DNA from: Paracraurococcus sp049315625
GTDB taxonomy: Bacteria > Pseudomonadota > Alphaproteobacteria > Acetobacterales > Acetobacteraceae
DNA: 11,742 bases
Direction of reading: 5' to 3'
Assembly (NCBI GenBank): GCA_049315625.1
Contig: JBMOJU010000146.1
Span: 1-11,742, forward strand
The notes beneath the pieces are model-generated. The model saw nothing but the letters and a program-made list of their open reading frames with translations, was not told the origin of the DNA and ran no database searches. The first letter of the stretch is position 1, and the number at the start of each line of letters is the position of its first letter. A program made the translations under genes and the position numbers. This document shows positions 1 through 7,081 of the stretch, in pieces.

Positions 1-2
1 AG

Positions 3-185
3 CGGCTCTGGGCCCTGATTCACAAGCACATCACCCATAGCCGATGTCACCCGACCTTCGCCGACGTCAGCCAAGCCATCCTGACGTTTCTGCGCGACGA
101 GGTGCCGCGCAAATGGCACGTCCACTGCGATGCGGTTTCAGACAACTTCCGTGTCATCTTGCCCAAGGATTTTCGGGTCCTCGGG
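3..185 (+). pseudogene. IS630-family transposase, C-terminal remnant
   Basis: Frame 3 enters from the left edge and reads LWALIHKHITHSRCHPTF, then AILTFLRDEVP, then DNFRVILPKDFRVLG. This matches the C-terminal end of IS630-family DDE transposases, where an 'IHKHIT...FL...VP...NFRVI.P.DFRV' block normally sits just before the stop codon. Here no stop follows: the frame stays open as far as 617, but from about 190 onward it shows no transposase similarity and runs antisense to the dehydrogenase gene. The natural 3' end is therefore probably lost, and the element is likely truncated just left of the structured repeat at 227. The catalytic Asp residues would lie outside the window, so whether the upstream part is intact cannot be judged. 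I see no clear terminal inverted repeat between 186 and 226. Confidence 0.72.
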
Positions 186-226
186 AGAACAGGGTATATC
201 CTCCCCGTGCGCCACCTCTACTTTTA

Positions 227-334
227 TGAGTCGGCACCCGTCGCGCGGCGAATGCCGACCCAGAAAAAGCAAAGGTGGGGTTGGACGCGTGCGTCCAACG
301 GGGAGGGAATACTTTCCCCTCCCCGATCCTTCTT
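227..334 (-). repeat. Structured intergenic repeat, left copy (inverted relative to 11603-11695)
   Basis: Read on the minus strand, this block starts immediately after the TAG stop of the dehydrogenase gene and aligns almost base for base with 11603-11695. It contains a GGGGAGGGAA stem (300-309 with 314-324, one bulged C), a TTTGCTTTTTC tract, and a second stem (228-236 with 253-261, one G-U pair on the minus strand). This copy also carries a perfect 20-nt palindrome at 280-299 (GTTGGACGC arms around a 2-nt centre) that the right copy lacks. The order of two stem-loops separated by a T-rich tract suggests a 3'-end module acting as RNA on the gene strand. It could serve as a terminator or mRNA stabiliser, or it could be a REP/MITE-like dispersed element. 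No protein is encoded. Confidence 0.8.
263..325 (-). terminator. Possible terminator of the D-2-hydroxyacid dehydrogenase gene
   Basis: On the minus strand the G-rich stem (324-300) is followed by the 20-nt palindrome (299-280) and then CCCCACCTTTGCTTTTTC. The palindrome has 9-bp arms and sits 6-7 nt before the T-rich tract, which roughly resembles an intrinsic terminator. The T tract is interrupted and not directly at the stem, so the fit is imperfect. It belongs to the repeat at 227-334. Confidence 0.4.
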
Positions 335-1306
335 CTACTCCGCCAGTTCCGGGATCACCCACAGCGGCTTCTCGCCCCGCGCCACCCGCTGGCAATTATC
401 GAACGCGTTCCGGAACCGCGCCTGCTGGTTGTCCCAGGTGGGACCTGCGAAATGCGGCGTCAGCACCACGTTCTTCAGCCGGAACAGCGGGTTGTCGGCC
501 GGCGGCGGCTCCTGGTCGAACACATCCAGGCCGGCGCCGGCGATGCTGCCCTCGGTCAGCGCCGCGATCAGCGCCGTCTCGTCGATCACCGGGCCGCGGC
601 AGGTGTTGATCAGGTAGGCGGTCGGCTTCATCTGCGCGATCTCCGCCGCGCCGATCATGTGCTTCGAAGCCGGCGTCAGCGGCACGTGCAGGGACACGAT
701 GTCGGCGTTGCGCAGGATCTCGCCCATCAGCTTGAAGCGGACGCTCAGCGCGTCCTCCTCCGCTTCCGAGACGCGCCGGATGTCGTAGTAGTGCACCTTC
801 ATGCCGAAGGCATTGGCCAGCCGCGCCACCTTCTTGCCGATGGCGCCCAGCCCGATGATGCCGAGCGTCTTGTCGCGCAGCTCGTACAGCTTGGTGCCGG
901 CCAGGTCGTTGCCGCGCCAGCGGCCGGCGGCGACGCTTTCATGCTGCCAGACCAGGCGGCGGGCGACCGCCATCATCAGCAGGATCGCGTGCTCCGACAC
1001 CGCCGTGGAATTGGCGCCGCCGTTGTTGCAGACGGGGATGCCGGCGCCGCGCGCGGCCTCGATGTCCACCGTGTCGTAGCCGGCCGAGAGCAGCTGCATG
1101 AGCTTGAGTTTCGGCGCCCGCTTGTAGAAATCGGCGTTGACCGTGCGGTTGCCGAAGCCGACCAGGAAGTCGGCGCCAGGCAGGGCGGCCTCGAAGGCTG
1201 GGCTGCCGAGCGGCGCCACCACCAGCTCCATGCCGGCGGGGGCCAGCTCGCGCGCGATATCGTTCGCGCTGAGCGGGTTTTCCATCATCAGGATGCGCGG
1301 GGCCAT
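335..1306 (-). CDS. NAD-dependent D-2-hydroxyacid dehydrogenase
   Basis: This 323-residue cytoplasmic enzyme belongs to the D-isomer-specific 2-hydroxyacid dehydrogenase family, which interconverts 2-keto acids and D-2-hydroxy acids with NAD(P)H. The Rossmann motif GLGAIG lies at residues 152-157. It is followed by Asp175 at the end of the second strand (HYYD), which favours NAD over NADP. The catalytic trio is present: Arg237 in NTCRGP, Glu266 in DVFDQEP and His285 in TPHFAG. Length is normal for the family. The ATG has a strong GGAGG ribosome site about 8 nt upstream. It is the last gene of the minus-strand series, 83 bp after the amidohydrolase, and its TAG stop abuts the structured repeat. 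The substrate cannot be assigned: glyoxylate/hydroxypyruvate reductase-like and phosphoglycerate dehydrogenase-like roles are both possible. In this setting it may process a keto or hydroxy acid released by the neighbouring amidohydrolase, but that is inference. Confidence 0.93.
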   Translation of the reverse strand: MAPRILMMENPLSANDIARELAPAGMELVVAPLGSPAFEAALPGADFLVGFGNRTVNADFYKRAPKLKLMQLLSAGYDTVDIEAARGAGIPVCNNGGANSTAVSEHAILLMMAVARRLVWQHESVAAGRWRGNDLAGTKLYELRDKTLGIIGLGAIGKKVARLANAFGMKVHYYDIRRVSEAEEDALSVRFKLMGEILRNADIVSLHVPLTPASKHMIGAAEIAQMKPTAYLINTCRGPVIDETALIAALTEGSIAGAGLDVFDQEPPPADNPLFRLKNVVLTPHFAGPTWDNQQARFRNAFDNCQRVARGEKPLWVIPELAE

Positions 1307-1389
1307 GTTCGTTTCCTCCGAAGCTTGGCCCCGTCATGGCCGGAGCAGGCGCGGCCGGCAAGCCCCCGGCTACGGCCTTGTGTCGCCGC

Positions 1390-3180
1390 TCAGGCGCGGT
1401 AGACGCTCACGCCCTCCTTGATCGTCTCGACCACCTTCAACCCGGCGAGCGTCTCCGGGTCCACCGTCAGCGGGTTGTCCGACAGCACGACGAAGTCGGC
1501 CAGCTTACCCACCGCGACGGAGCCCTTCGTCGCCTCCTCGAAATGCTGGTGCGCCGCCCACAGCGTCATCGCCTTCAGCGCGGTGGCGACCGGCACCCGG
1601 TGCTGCGGTCCGAGGATGTCGCCCGAGCGCGAGCGGCGCGTCACCGTCGCGCTCAGCACCCGCATCGCATCCGGCCGTGCCACCGGCGCATCGTGGTGGG
1701 AGGTGAACATCATCCCCCGGCTCATCAGCCAGCCGGTCGGCGAGATGTTCTCCGCCCGCTCAGGCCCCAGGACGGAATCGCGGTGCCAGTCGCCCCAGTA
1801 GAAGGTGTGCATCGGGAACAGCGCCGGGAAGATGCCGAGCGCGCGCACCTCGTCCACCTGGTCCGCCCGCAGCGTCTGGCCGTGGATCAGCACGGGGCGG
1901 CGGTCGCCGGGGCCGTGCCGCCGCGTCGCCTCCCGCACCGCTTCGATCATCAGGTCGATCGCGGCATCGCCATTGGCATGCGCTATGATCTGCCAGTTGC
2001 GCTCGAAGCAGCGGGAGAAGGCCTCGATCGTCGCCTCGGTCGGCGCCGTCTGCAGGCCGCGGTAATCCGCCGCCGCGCCGGCGGGCGGCACGAGGTAGGG
2101 GCGCGTCAGCCAGGCCGTCTTGCCCTGCGGGGAGCCGTCGAGCGAGATCTTGGCACCGCCGATGCGCAGCCGGTTGCGGTAGGTCGCGCCATGCAGCGCG
2201 CCGCCGAGCTGGTCCGCCGCGCCGAGGATGTCGGGATAGGCGACGACGTCGATCGGCAGCAGGCCACGACCCGCCGCCTGGGTCAGTTGCGCGATGGCCG
2301 GGCCCATGGCGCGGCCTTCCTGGGCGGTGGTGTAGCCGAAGGAGGCGTAGAACTCCGAGCCCGCCTTGATCATCGACAGCCAGGCCGCCTCGTCCAGCCG
2401 GCCGAGCAGAGGCCCCGCGCCGACGAGCAGCGCATTCTCCTCCATCACGCCGTTGGGCTCGCGCGATCCGGCGCGGCGGCGGAACACGCCCCCCAGCGGG
2501 TCGGGCGTGGCCGCGGTGATGCCCGCGACCTCCAGCGCCTTGGAATTCGCTGCCGCCAGGTGGCTCGACGTATGGATGATCAGCACCGGGATCTCGGTCG
2601 AGACCTGGTCGAGATCCTCGCGCGTGGGGTGGCGCCGCTCGCGCAGCTGGCTGTCGTCGTAGCCGAAGCCGAAGATCAGATTGTAGCGCCGCACGGCGGA
2701 TTCATTGCGCTGCACCCATTCCCGCAGGATGCGGATGACGGCGGCGATGTCGTTGGCCTCGCCATCCGGGGCGGGCAGCATGTTGGCGCCGACCGCCTGC
2801 AGGCCGACCATCATGACATGCCCATGCGGATCGACGAAGCCCGGCAGCATGGTGCGGCCTTCGAGGTTCACCATCCGCGTCCCCGGCCCGCGGGTCGCCT
2901 CCACCTGCCGGCGCGTGCCGACGGCCAGGATGCGCCCGCCACGGACCGCCACGGCCTCGGCCGAGGGCTGCGCATCGTCGACGGTGACGATCGGGCCGCC
3001 GCTGTAGATCAGGTCGGCGCCGCCGCCGGGGGCGGGCGGCGACTGCGCCGCGGCGCAGCGCAACAGGCTGCCGAAGCCGGCGGCACCGGCGCCGAGCGCG
3101 AGGCGCCCCAGCACGCCGCGGCGGGAGGCGGCGGGCGGCGCATGCAGGACGCTGCCCAAAGGGCTGCAGGCAAGGCACAT
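1390..3180 (-). CDS. TAT-exported amidohydrolase (amidohydrolase_3 / YtcJ-like)
   Basis: This 596-residue metal-dependent hydrolase belongs to the amidohydrolase superfamily, YtcJ-like branch. The N-terminus has a twin-arginine signal (SRRGVLGR, residues 19-26) and a hydrophobic Ala/Gly segment ending at CAAAQ near residue 46. The mature enzyme is therefore probably folded in the cytoplasm and exported to the periplasm. Metal-site features in order are PGFVDPHGH (His119, His121), HANGDAA (His401), HGQ (His433) and SHHDAP (Asp497). A C-terminal ADFVVLSDNP strand is typical of the family. I chose the ATG at 3180, with GGGGA about 8 nt upstream. The frame extends to 3378, but that would overlap the monooxygenase gene and bury the TAT signal internally. 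The 163-bp gap to the upstream gene contains a short direct repeat, so a separate promoter is possible. Family members hydrolyse cyclic or linear amides and carbamates, and the substrate here is unknown. Confidence 0.92.
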   Translation of the reverse strand: MCLACSPLGSVLHAPPAASRRGVLGRLALGAGAAGFGSLLRCAAAQSPPAPGGGADLIYSGGPIVTVDDAQPSAEAVAVRGGRILAVGTRRQVEATRGPGTRMVNLEGRTMLPGFVDPHGHVMMVGLQAVGANMLPAPDGEANDIAAVIRILREWVQRNESAVRRYNLIFGFGYDDSQLRERRHPTREDLDQVSTEIPVLIIHTSSHLAAANSKALEVAGITAATPDPLGGVFRRRAGSREPNGVMEENALLVGAGPLLGRLDEAAWLSMIKAGSEFYASFGYTTAQEGRAMGPAIAQLTQAAGRGLLPIDVVAYPDILGAADQLGGALHGATYRNRLRIGGAKISLDGSPQGKTAWLTRPYLVPPAGAAADYRGLQTAPTEATIEAFSRCFERNWQIIAHANGDAAIDLMIEAVREATRRHGPGDRRPVLIHGQTLRADQVDEVRALGIFPALFPMHTFYWGDWHRDSVLGPERAENISPTGWLMSRGMMFTSHHDAPVARPDAMRVLSATVTRRSRSGDILGPQHRVPVATALKAMTLWAAHQHFEEATKGSVAVGKLADFVVLSDNPLTVDPETLAGLKVVETIKEGVSVYRA

Positions 3181-3227
3181 GGCGTCGTTCCCCGGTGATC
3201 TGCCGCATCCGACGCCCGACGGAAGCA

Positions 3228-3250
3228 TGGCAACGACCGATTTGGCAACG
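3228..3250. promoter_or_regulatory. Short direct repeat upstream of the amidohydrolase gene
   Basis: TGGCAACG occurs at 3228-3235 and again at 3243-3250, a 15-bp period, about 48-70 bp upstream of the amidohydrolase start (CGTTGCCA in the gene direction). Tandem 8-mers at this distance could be an operator. No matching -35/-10 pair is convincing around it, and short repeats also arise by chance. Confidence 0.2.
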
Positions 3251-3343
3251 GTCGCCGGATCGCGCGGGATGGTAGCCGTGTCGTCGCCCCCGGGGCCGGC
3301 GCGGGTCGCCGCCGGATGCGGCGCCCGTTTGTCCCTGCCCCGA

Positions 3344-4660
3344 TCAGAACTCCAGCAGGTTGTCGCGGAACTGCGCATGCGCGTATTCGCGCCGCACCAG
3401 CCCGCGCCGCTGCAAGGCCGGCACCAGCCCGTCCGCCACCTCCGCCACGGTGCGGCGGCTGACGTCGTTCATGCTGAACAGGAAGCCGTCGCCGCCGACC
3501 TCCTGCATCGCCTCCGCCATCTGCCCGGCCACCGCATCCGGCGTCCCCACCAGCTCGATCGACCCCGACGTGCCGCGGTAGCTCAGCATGGCGTCGCGCA
3601 GCGATTTCTTGCCGGCGACACGCTTGAAATCCTCCAGCGACTGCTGGTGGCCGTTGGTGTGCAGCACCAGCTGGTCGACCGGGGTGTCGAGGTCGAAGCG
3701 GCCGAAATCGATGTTGGTGATCTTGCCGAAGAAGGCCAGCAATTGCGGCACCGCGGCCTCGGCCCGCGCCCGCCGCGCGTCGCGCCGCGCCTCGGCCTCG
3801 GCATTGGTCTCGGCCAGCAGCGGGTTGACCAGGTACAGCACCTTCACCCGGTCCGGGTCGCGCCCCTGCGCCGCGGCGCGGGCGCGGACGTCGTCGCGGT
3901 AGGCCTTCATGCCCGCCGTGCCCTTGATCATGGCGACGATGGTATCGGCATTCGCGCTGGCGAATTGCCGGCCGCGCGGGCTGCCGCCGGCCTGGGCGAT
4001 CACCGGCCGGCCCTGCGGGCAGGGGCCGGAATTCAGCGGCCCATGGGTGCGGAACCAGCGGCCCTCGAAATCCACCGCATGCACCTTGGTGTGGTCCACC
4101 AGCACGCCGGTCTCGGCATCCGCGGTGATCGCCCCCGGCTCCCAGCTGTCCCACAGGCCGTTGACCACCTGCATGTACTCGTCGGCCATGTCGTAGCGCA
4201 GGTCGTGTTCCGGCAGCGCCGGCAGGCCGTAGTTGCGCGCCGCCACGTCGGAACTTCCGGTCACCATGTTCCAGCCGATCCGCCCGGCCGAGATCTGGTC
4301 CAGCGAGGCGACCATCCGCGCCAGCAAATAGGGCGGGTGGGTGAAGGTGGCGAAGGTCGGCACGATGCCGATCCGCTGCGTGGCCGCGGCCATCAAGGTC
4401 GCGGTGATCGCCGGGTCCTGCCGCGGCACCGCGAGGCCATGCTTCAGGTAGATCTCGGTCGAGCCGCCATAGCTTTCGCCGACATAGGAGCTGTCCTCGA
4501 TCAGGATGTAGTCGAAGCGGGCGGCTTCCAGCATCCGCGCCATGTCGCAGAACAGGTCGGGCCGCATCCAGTCGCGGCCGATGGCGCCGGTCCAGGGCTC
4601 GCCCCAGGCCTGGACGGAGGAGCCCTGCAGGAACCAGCCGAGATGGAAGGGCTTGGGCAT
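3344..4660 (-). CDS. LLM-class flavin-dependent monooxygenase (NtaA/SnaA/DszA type)
   Basis: This 438-residue cytoplasmic enzyme belongs to the bacterial luciferase-like superfamily, in the subgroup of nitrilotriacetate monooxygenase NtaA, DszA and dimethylsulfide monooxygenase. These enzymes take FMNH2 from a separate reductase and insert oxygen to cleave C-N or C-S bonds. Diagnostic blocks are FHLGWFLQG at the N-terminus, SAGRIGWNMVTG at 124-135, RYDMADEYMQVVNGLWDSWE at 155-174 and PVIAQAGGSPRGRQFAS at 219-235. Length fits the subgroup. The ATG at 4660 has GGAG 7 nt upstream. No flavin reductase gene lies nearby, so reduced flavin must come from elsewhere. The start lies 58 bp downstream of a hybrid kinase, and that gap holds a sigma-54-like promoter match. 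With the downstream amidohydrolase and dehydrogenase this suggests degradation of an amine- or sulfur-containing organic compound. The substrate is not deducible. Confidence 0.93.
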   Translation of the reverse strand: MPKPFHLGWFLQGSSVQAWGEPWTGAIGRDWMRPDLFCDMARMLEAARFDYILIEDSSYVGESYGGSTEIYLKHGLAVPRQDPAITATLMAAATQRIGIVPTFATFTHPPYLLARMVASLDQISAGRIGWNMVTGSSDVAARNYGLPALPEHDLRYDMADEYMQVVNGLWDSWEPGAITADAETGVLVDHTKVHAVDFEGRWFRTHGPLNSGPCPQGRPVIAQAGGSPRGRQFASANADTIVAMIKGTAGMKAYRDDVRARAAAQGRDPDRVKVLYLVNPLLAETNAEAEARRDARRARAEAAVPQLLAFFGKITNIDFGRFDLDTPVDQLVLHTNGHQQSLEDFKRVAGKKSLRDAMLSYRGTSGSIELVGTPDAVAGQMAEAMQEVGGDGFLFSMNDVSRRTVAEVADGLVPALQRRGLVRREYAHAQFRDNLLEF

Positions 4661-4695
4661 GCGCGGGCTCCGTGCCGGGGGTGGGCCGGAAGGCT

Positions 4696-4712
4696 AGCAT
4701 GCTCCATGCCAG
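4696..4712 (-). promoter_or_regulatory. Candidate sigma-54 (-24/-12) promoter for the monooxygenase gene
   Basis: On the minus strand the site reads CTGGCATGGAGCATGCT. The sigma-54 consensus is YTGGCACGRNNNTTGCW. The invariant GG and GC are correctly spaced (10 nt between them), and only two of the specified bases differ. A start about 12 nt after the GC would fall near 4685, leaving a ~25-nt leader that includes the GGAG ribosome site of the monooxygenase. The position is convincing, but the motif is short and chance matches are expected in GC-rich DNA. No sigma-54 activator gene is in the window. Confidence 0.35.
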
Positions 4713-4718
4713 GGATGG

Positions 4719-6527
4719 TCAGCGGCCGCGCAGCACCCGCTCCAGCTCCAGGAGCAGTGCGACGTGCCGCACCGGCTTGGTCAGGTAGCCGTCCATGCCA
4801 GCGGCCTGCCCGGCCGCCACCGCCTCCGGCATCGCGTCGCCGGTCAGCGCGATGACCGGCAGGCGGGCCGCAGGCCCCTCCAGTGCGCGGATCGCCTCGG
4901 TTGCCTGGAAGCCGTCCATCCCGGGCATGTTGACGTCCATCAGCACCGCATCGGGCAGCGGTCCTGTCCGCAGCGCGGCGATGGCGGCGTACCCATCTTC
5001 TGCCTCCTCCACCACATAGCCGTCCGGTTGCAGCAGGTCGCGCAGCACCTCCCGGTTCAGCTTGACATCATCCACCACCAGCAGCCGCAGCGTGCGCGCC
5101 CCAGGGGCTCGCGACGGCGACGGCGGCGGCGGGGCCGGTAGCTCGGCCGCGTGCAGCGGCAGCAGGGCGGTGAAGGCACTGCCGCGCCCGGCCGGCCCCG
5201 GTGCATGGCTCAGCGTTCCGCCCATGGCATGGGCCAGGGCCGCGGAGATCGCCAGGCCAAGGCCGGTGCCCGCTTCTGCCTGGGGGCCAGCGGCGAAATC
5301 GCCGAACAGCCGCGGCCGCAGCCCCGGCGGGATGCCCGGGCCGGTGTCGGTCACCGTGAGCCGCAGCATCCCGGAGGCCGAGCGATCCGCCCGCAGCGTC
5401 ACCGCGCCGCCCACCGGCGTGAACTTCACCGCATTGCCAAGAAGATTCAGCAGAACCTGCCGCAACCGCACCGCATCCGCGAGTACCGCCTCCGGCAGCG
5501 CCTCCGCCGGGTCGAGCCACAGCAGGATCCGCTTTGCGATCGCCGCGGGCTGGATCAGCTCCAGCGTCTCCTCCAGCAGGGTCCGCAACCTGATCGGAGC
5601 GGGCGCCAATTGCAGCCGGCCGGCTTCGACCTGCGCCAGGTCCAGCGCATCATTGACGATCGCCAGCAGGTGCTGCCCGGCCCGTTCCAGCGTCGCCGCC
5701 TGCTCCTGCTGTTGCGGCGGCAGCGCCGGGTCGTGCGCCAGCGCCTGCGCCAGGCCGAGGACGCCGTTCAGTGGGGTGCGTATTTCGTGGCTCATGCGGG
5801 CCACGAAGCGGGATTTCGCCGCGTTCGCCGTGTCGGCCGCGTCGCGCGCGGCGGCGAGGACGGCGTTGGAGGCGCGTTCAGACCGCTCCAGCGCCAGCGA
5901 AACCAGCAGGATCGCCTGGCCGACCTGCAACGCGAAAAACAGGATGATCAGCAGGGTGTTCCATCCCGCTTCCGGCATGCTCTGGCCGGCGCTGTCGACC
6001 GGCAGCGTCAGGCTGCCGATGATGCGAAACGCCTGCACCGCGGCCTGGAGCAGCGGCATCACGATGACGGCGCGGTGGGATGGCAGGGGATCGCGCCGCA
6101 TGCCGCGGATGAAGGCGACGGCGATCGCCACGTTGCCCAGCATGATGAACAGCGAGCCGAGCCCGACCCGCAGGCCCGGCGAGTCGTAGAAGCCGTCCGT
6201 GAGGCTGGCGAGCGGCCATGCAGCCCCGGCGATCAAGAGGCCAAGGCGGTGGCCGCGCGCCTCGCCGCCGAATTGCCGCGCCCCGGTCCAGAGTGCCGCG
6301 ATGCCGAGATTGGCGCAGACGCCGGCGGCCATGATGGAAACCGAGCCCGGGATGATGTCCCGCAGCCCGAGCAACACCACCGCGGCAACCCAAAAGCCGT
6401 GCCCGAGCGCCCACCAGGCCAGCGCCGGCTGGGTCCTGTCCCGCCGCCACAGGGCCAGGAACAGCAGGGCAATCAGTGCGGTCAGCGCAAAAGCAAAGGT
6501 CAGGCGGGCAGGCGCGTTGAAATGCAC
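4719..6527 (-). CDS. Hybrid sensor histidine kinase, seven-helix membrane sensor (paralogue 1)
   Basis: This 602-residue inner-membrane sensor kinase would autophosphorylate and pass phosphate to its own receiver domain. About seven hydrophobic helices cover residues 10-212, including WRRDRTQPALA after helix 1. They are followed by HisKA with SHEIRTPLNG (phospho-acceptor His247). The HATPase domain has the N box NLLGNAVKF (Asn365), G1 DTGPGIP (Asp394) and G2 GTGLGLA (from 420). A Pro-rich linker leads to a receiver with the acidic pair Asp486-Asp487, phospho-acceptor Asp531 (LMDVNMPG), Thr562 and Lys584. There is no large periplasmic domain and no DNA-binding output, so the signal is probably sensed in the membrane and the next partner is elsewhere. 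No in-frame ATG exists before the membrane region. I chose GTG at 6527 because it gives an N-terminus (MHFNAP) that aligns with the paralogue; TTG at 6539 would add four residues. Ribosome sites are weak for both. Confidence 0.9.
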   Translation of the reverse strand: MHFNAPARLTFAFALTALIALLFLALWRRDRTQPALAWWALGHGFWVAAVVLLGLRDIIPGSVSIMAAGVCANLGIAALWTGARQFGGEARGHRLGLLIAGAAWPLASLTDGFYDSPGLRVGLGSLFIMLGNVAIAVAFIRGMRRDPLPSHRAVIVMPLLQAAVQAFRIIGSLTLPVDSAGQSMPEAGWNTLLIILFFALQVGQAILLVSLALERSERASNAVLAAARDAADTANAAKSRFVARMSHEIRTPLNGVLGLAQALAHDPALPPQQQEQAATLERAGQHLLAIVNDALDLAQVEAGRLQLAPAPIRLRTLLEETLELIQPAAIAKRILLWLDPAEALPEAVLADAVRLRQVLLNLLGNAVKFTPVGGAVTLRADRSASGMLRLTVTDTGPGIPPGLRPRLFGDFAAGPQAEAGTGLGLAISAALAHAMGGTLSHAPGPAGRGSAFTALLPLHAAELPAPPPPSPSRAPGARTLRLLVVDDVKLNREVLRDLLQPDGYVVEEAEDGYAAIAALRTGPLPDAVLMDVNMPGMDGFQATEAIRALEGPAARLPVIALTGDAMPEAVAAGQAAGMDGYLTKPVRHVALLLELERVLRGR

Positions 6528-6539
6528 GGGTTGGGCCAA

Positions 6540-7081
6540 TCCGATTCGGTGATCCCAAACGCCAACGGGAATGCCGGCCGGCGGGACTCATCCATACCGT
6601 GTGCAATGGGTCAGTTTATCAACTTATAGTGATGTTGTGGGTTCGATCCTGCAACCCGGAAGGTTGATGCGTCGAGGCCGGCACCCGGTCGCCGCGTGGT
6701 CCATCGCTGCCGCCAAGCCATGGGCAAGGCAACGCAAGGCGGCGGGCGTGATCCGCGCCGGGTGTCCGCCGCGGCCGCCGGGCCCGCGGTGATGGCGGCC
6801 AGCGAGTCGGTTGGGCCGCCGAAGCCGCGCGCGCCTGGCCAGAGCAGCCCATGGGCGAGACGCCGCGTCGAAGCCGATCGAACCGCAAGCCGGGGCGATA
6901 CCACGCAGGACCGGCCCCGTGACGCCGGCGGCCCGGCAAGGTGGCGGTGCGCGCAGACCCGCCCGCGCCAGGCGACTGGCGATGCTCCGGAAGCAAACCT
7001 GACAACAGGGTCAAGCATCATCAGAACGGCCAATGGCGGGCGGACGCCGAGGCTCGCAAACCAGCGCCTTGCCGGGCGCGC
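6540..7081. other. 542-bp non-coding spacer between the two kinase genes
   Basis: No reading frame here resembles a known protein, and the codon pattern does not look coding. The spacer is exceptional for minus-strand neighbours that are otherwise 54-163 bp apart. It contains an AT-rich island (about 6611-6637) unlike the surrounding DNA. On the minus strand the island includes TATAAG (6628-6623) and TTGATA (6622-6617). Either could be part of a promoter for kinase 1, but I could not pair a good -35 with a good -10 at normal spacing. Near 7001-7014 two small overlapping dyads occur: CCTG-ACAA-CAGG and, on the minus strand, TGAC-N6-GTCA beside TTGACC. These could be regulatory, or relics of whatever separated the duplicated kinases. 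GGTTCGATCC at 6640-6649 resembles a tRNA T-loop but no tRNA folds around it. Confidence 0.5.

Noticed and set aside
1338..1376. GC-rich palindromic patch (GCCGG-N7-CCGGC) between the amidohydrolase and dehydrogenase genes as a terminator
   Set aside because: The stem is only 5 bp and no T tract follows in the gene direction; such hairpins are common by chance at this GC content.
3181..3378. Longer N-terminus of the amidohydrolase starting at 3378
   Set aside because: It would overlap the monooxygenase stop, place the twin-arginine signal more than 80 residues inside the protein, and lacks the good ribosome site seen before 3180.
6636..6656. tRNA-like T-arm (GGTTCGATCC) in the kinase spacer
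   Set aside because: The five-base T stem does not pair, and no acceptor, D or anticodon arm can be found around it on either strand.
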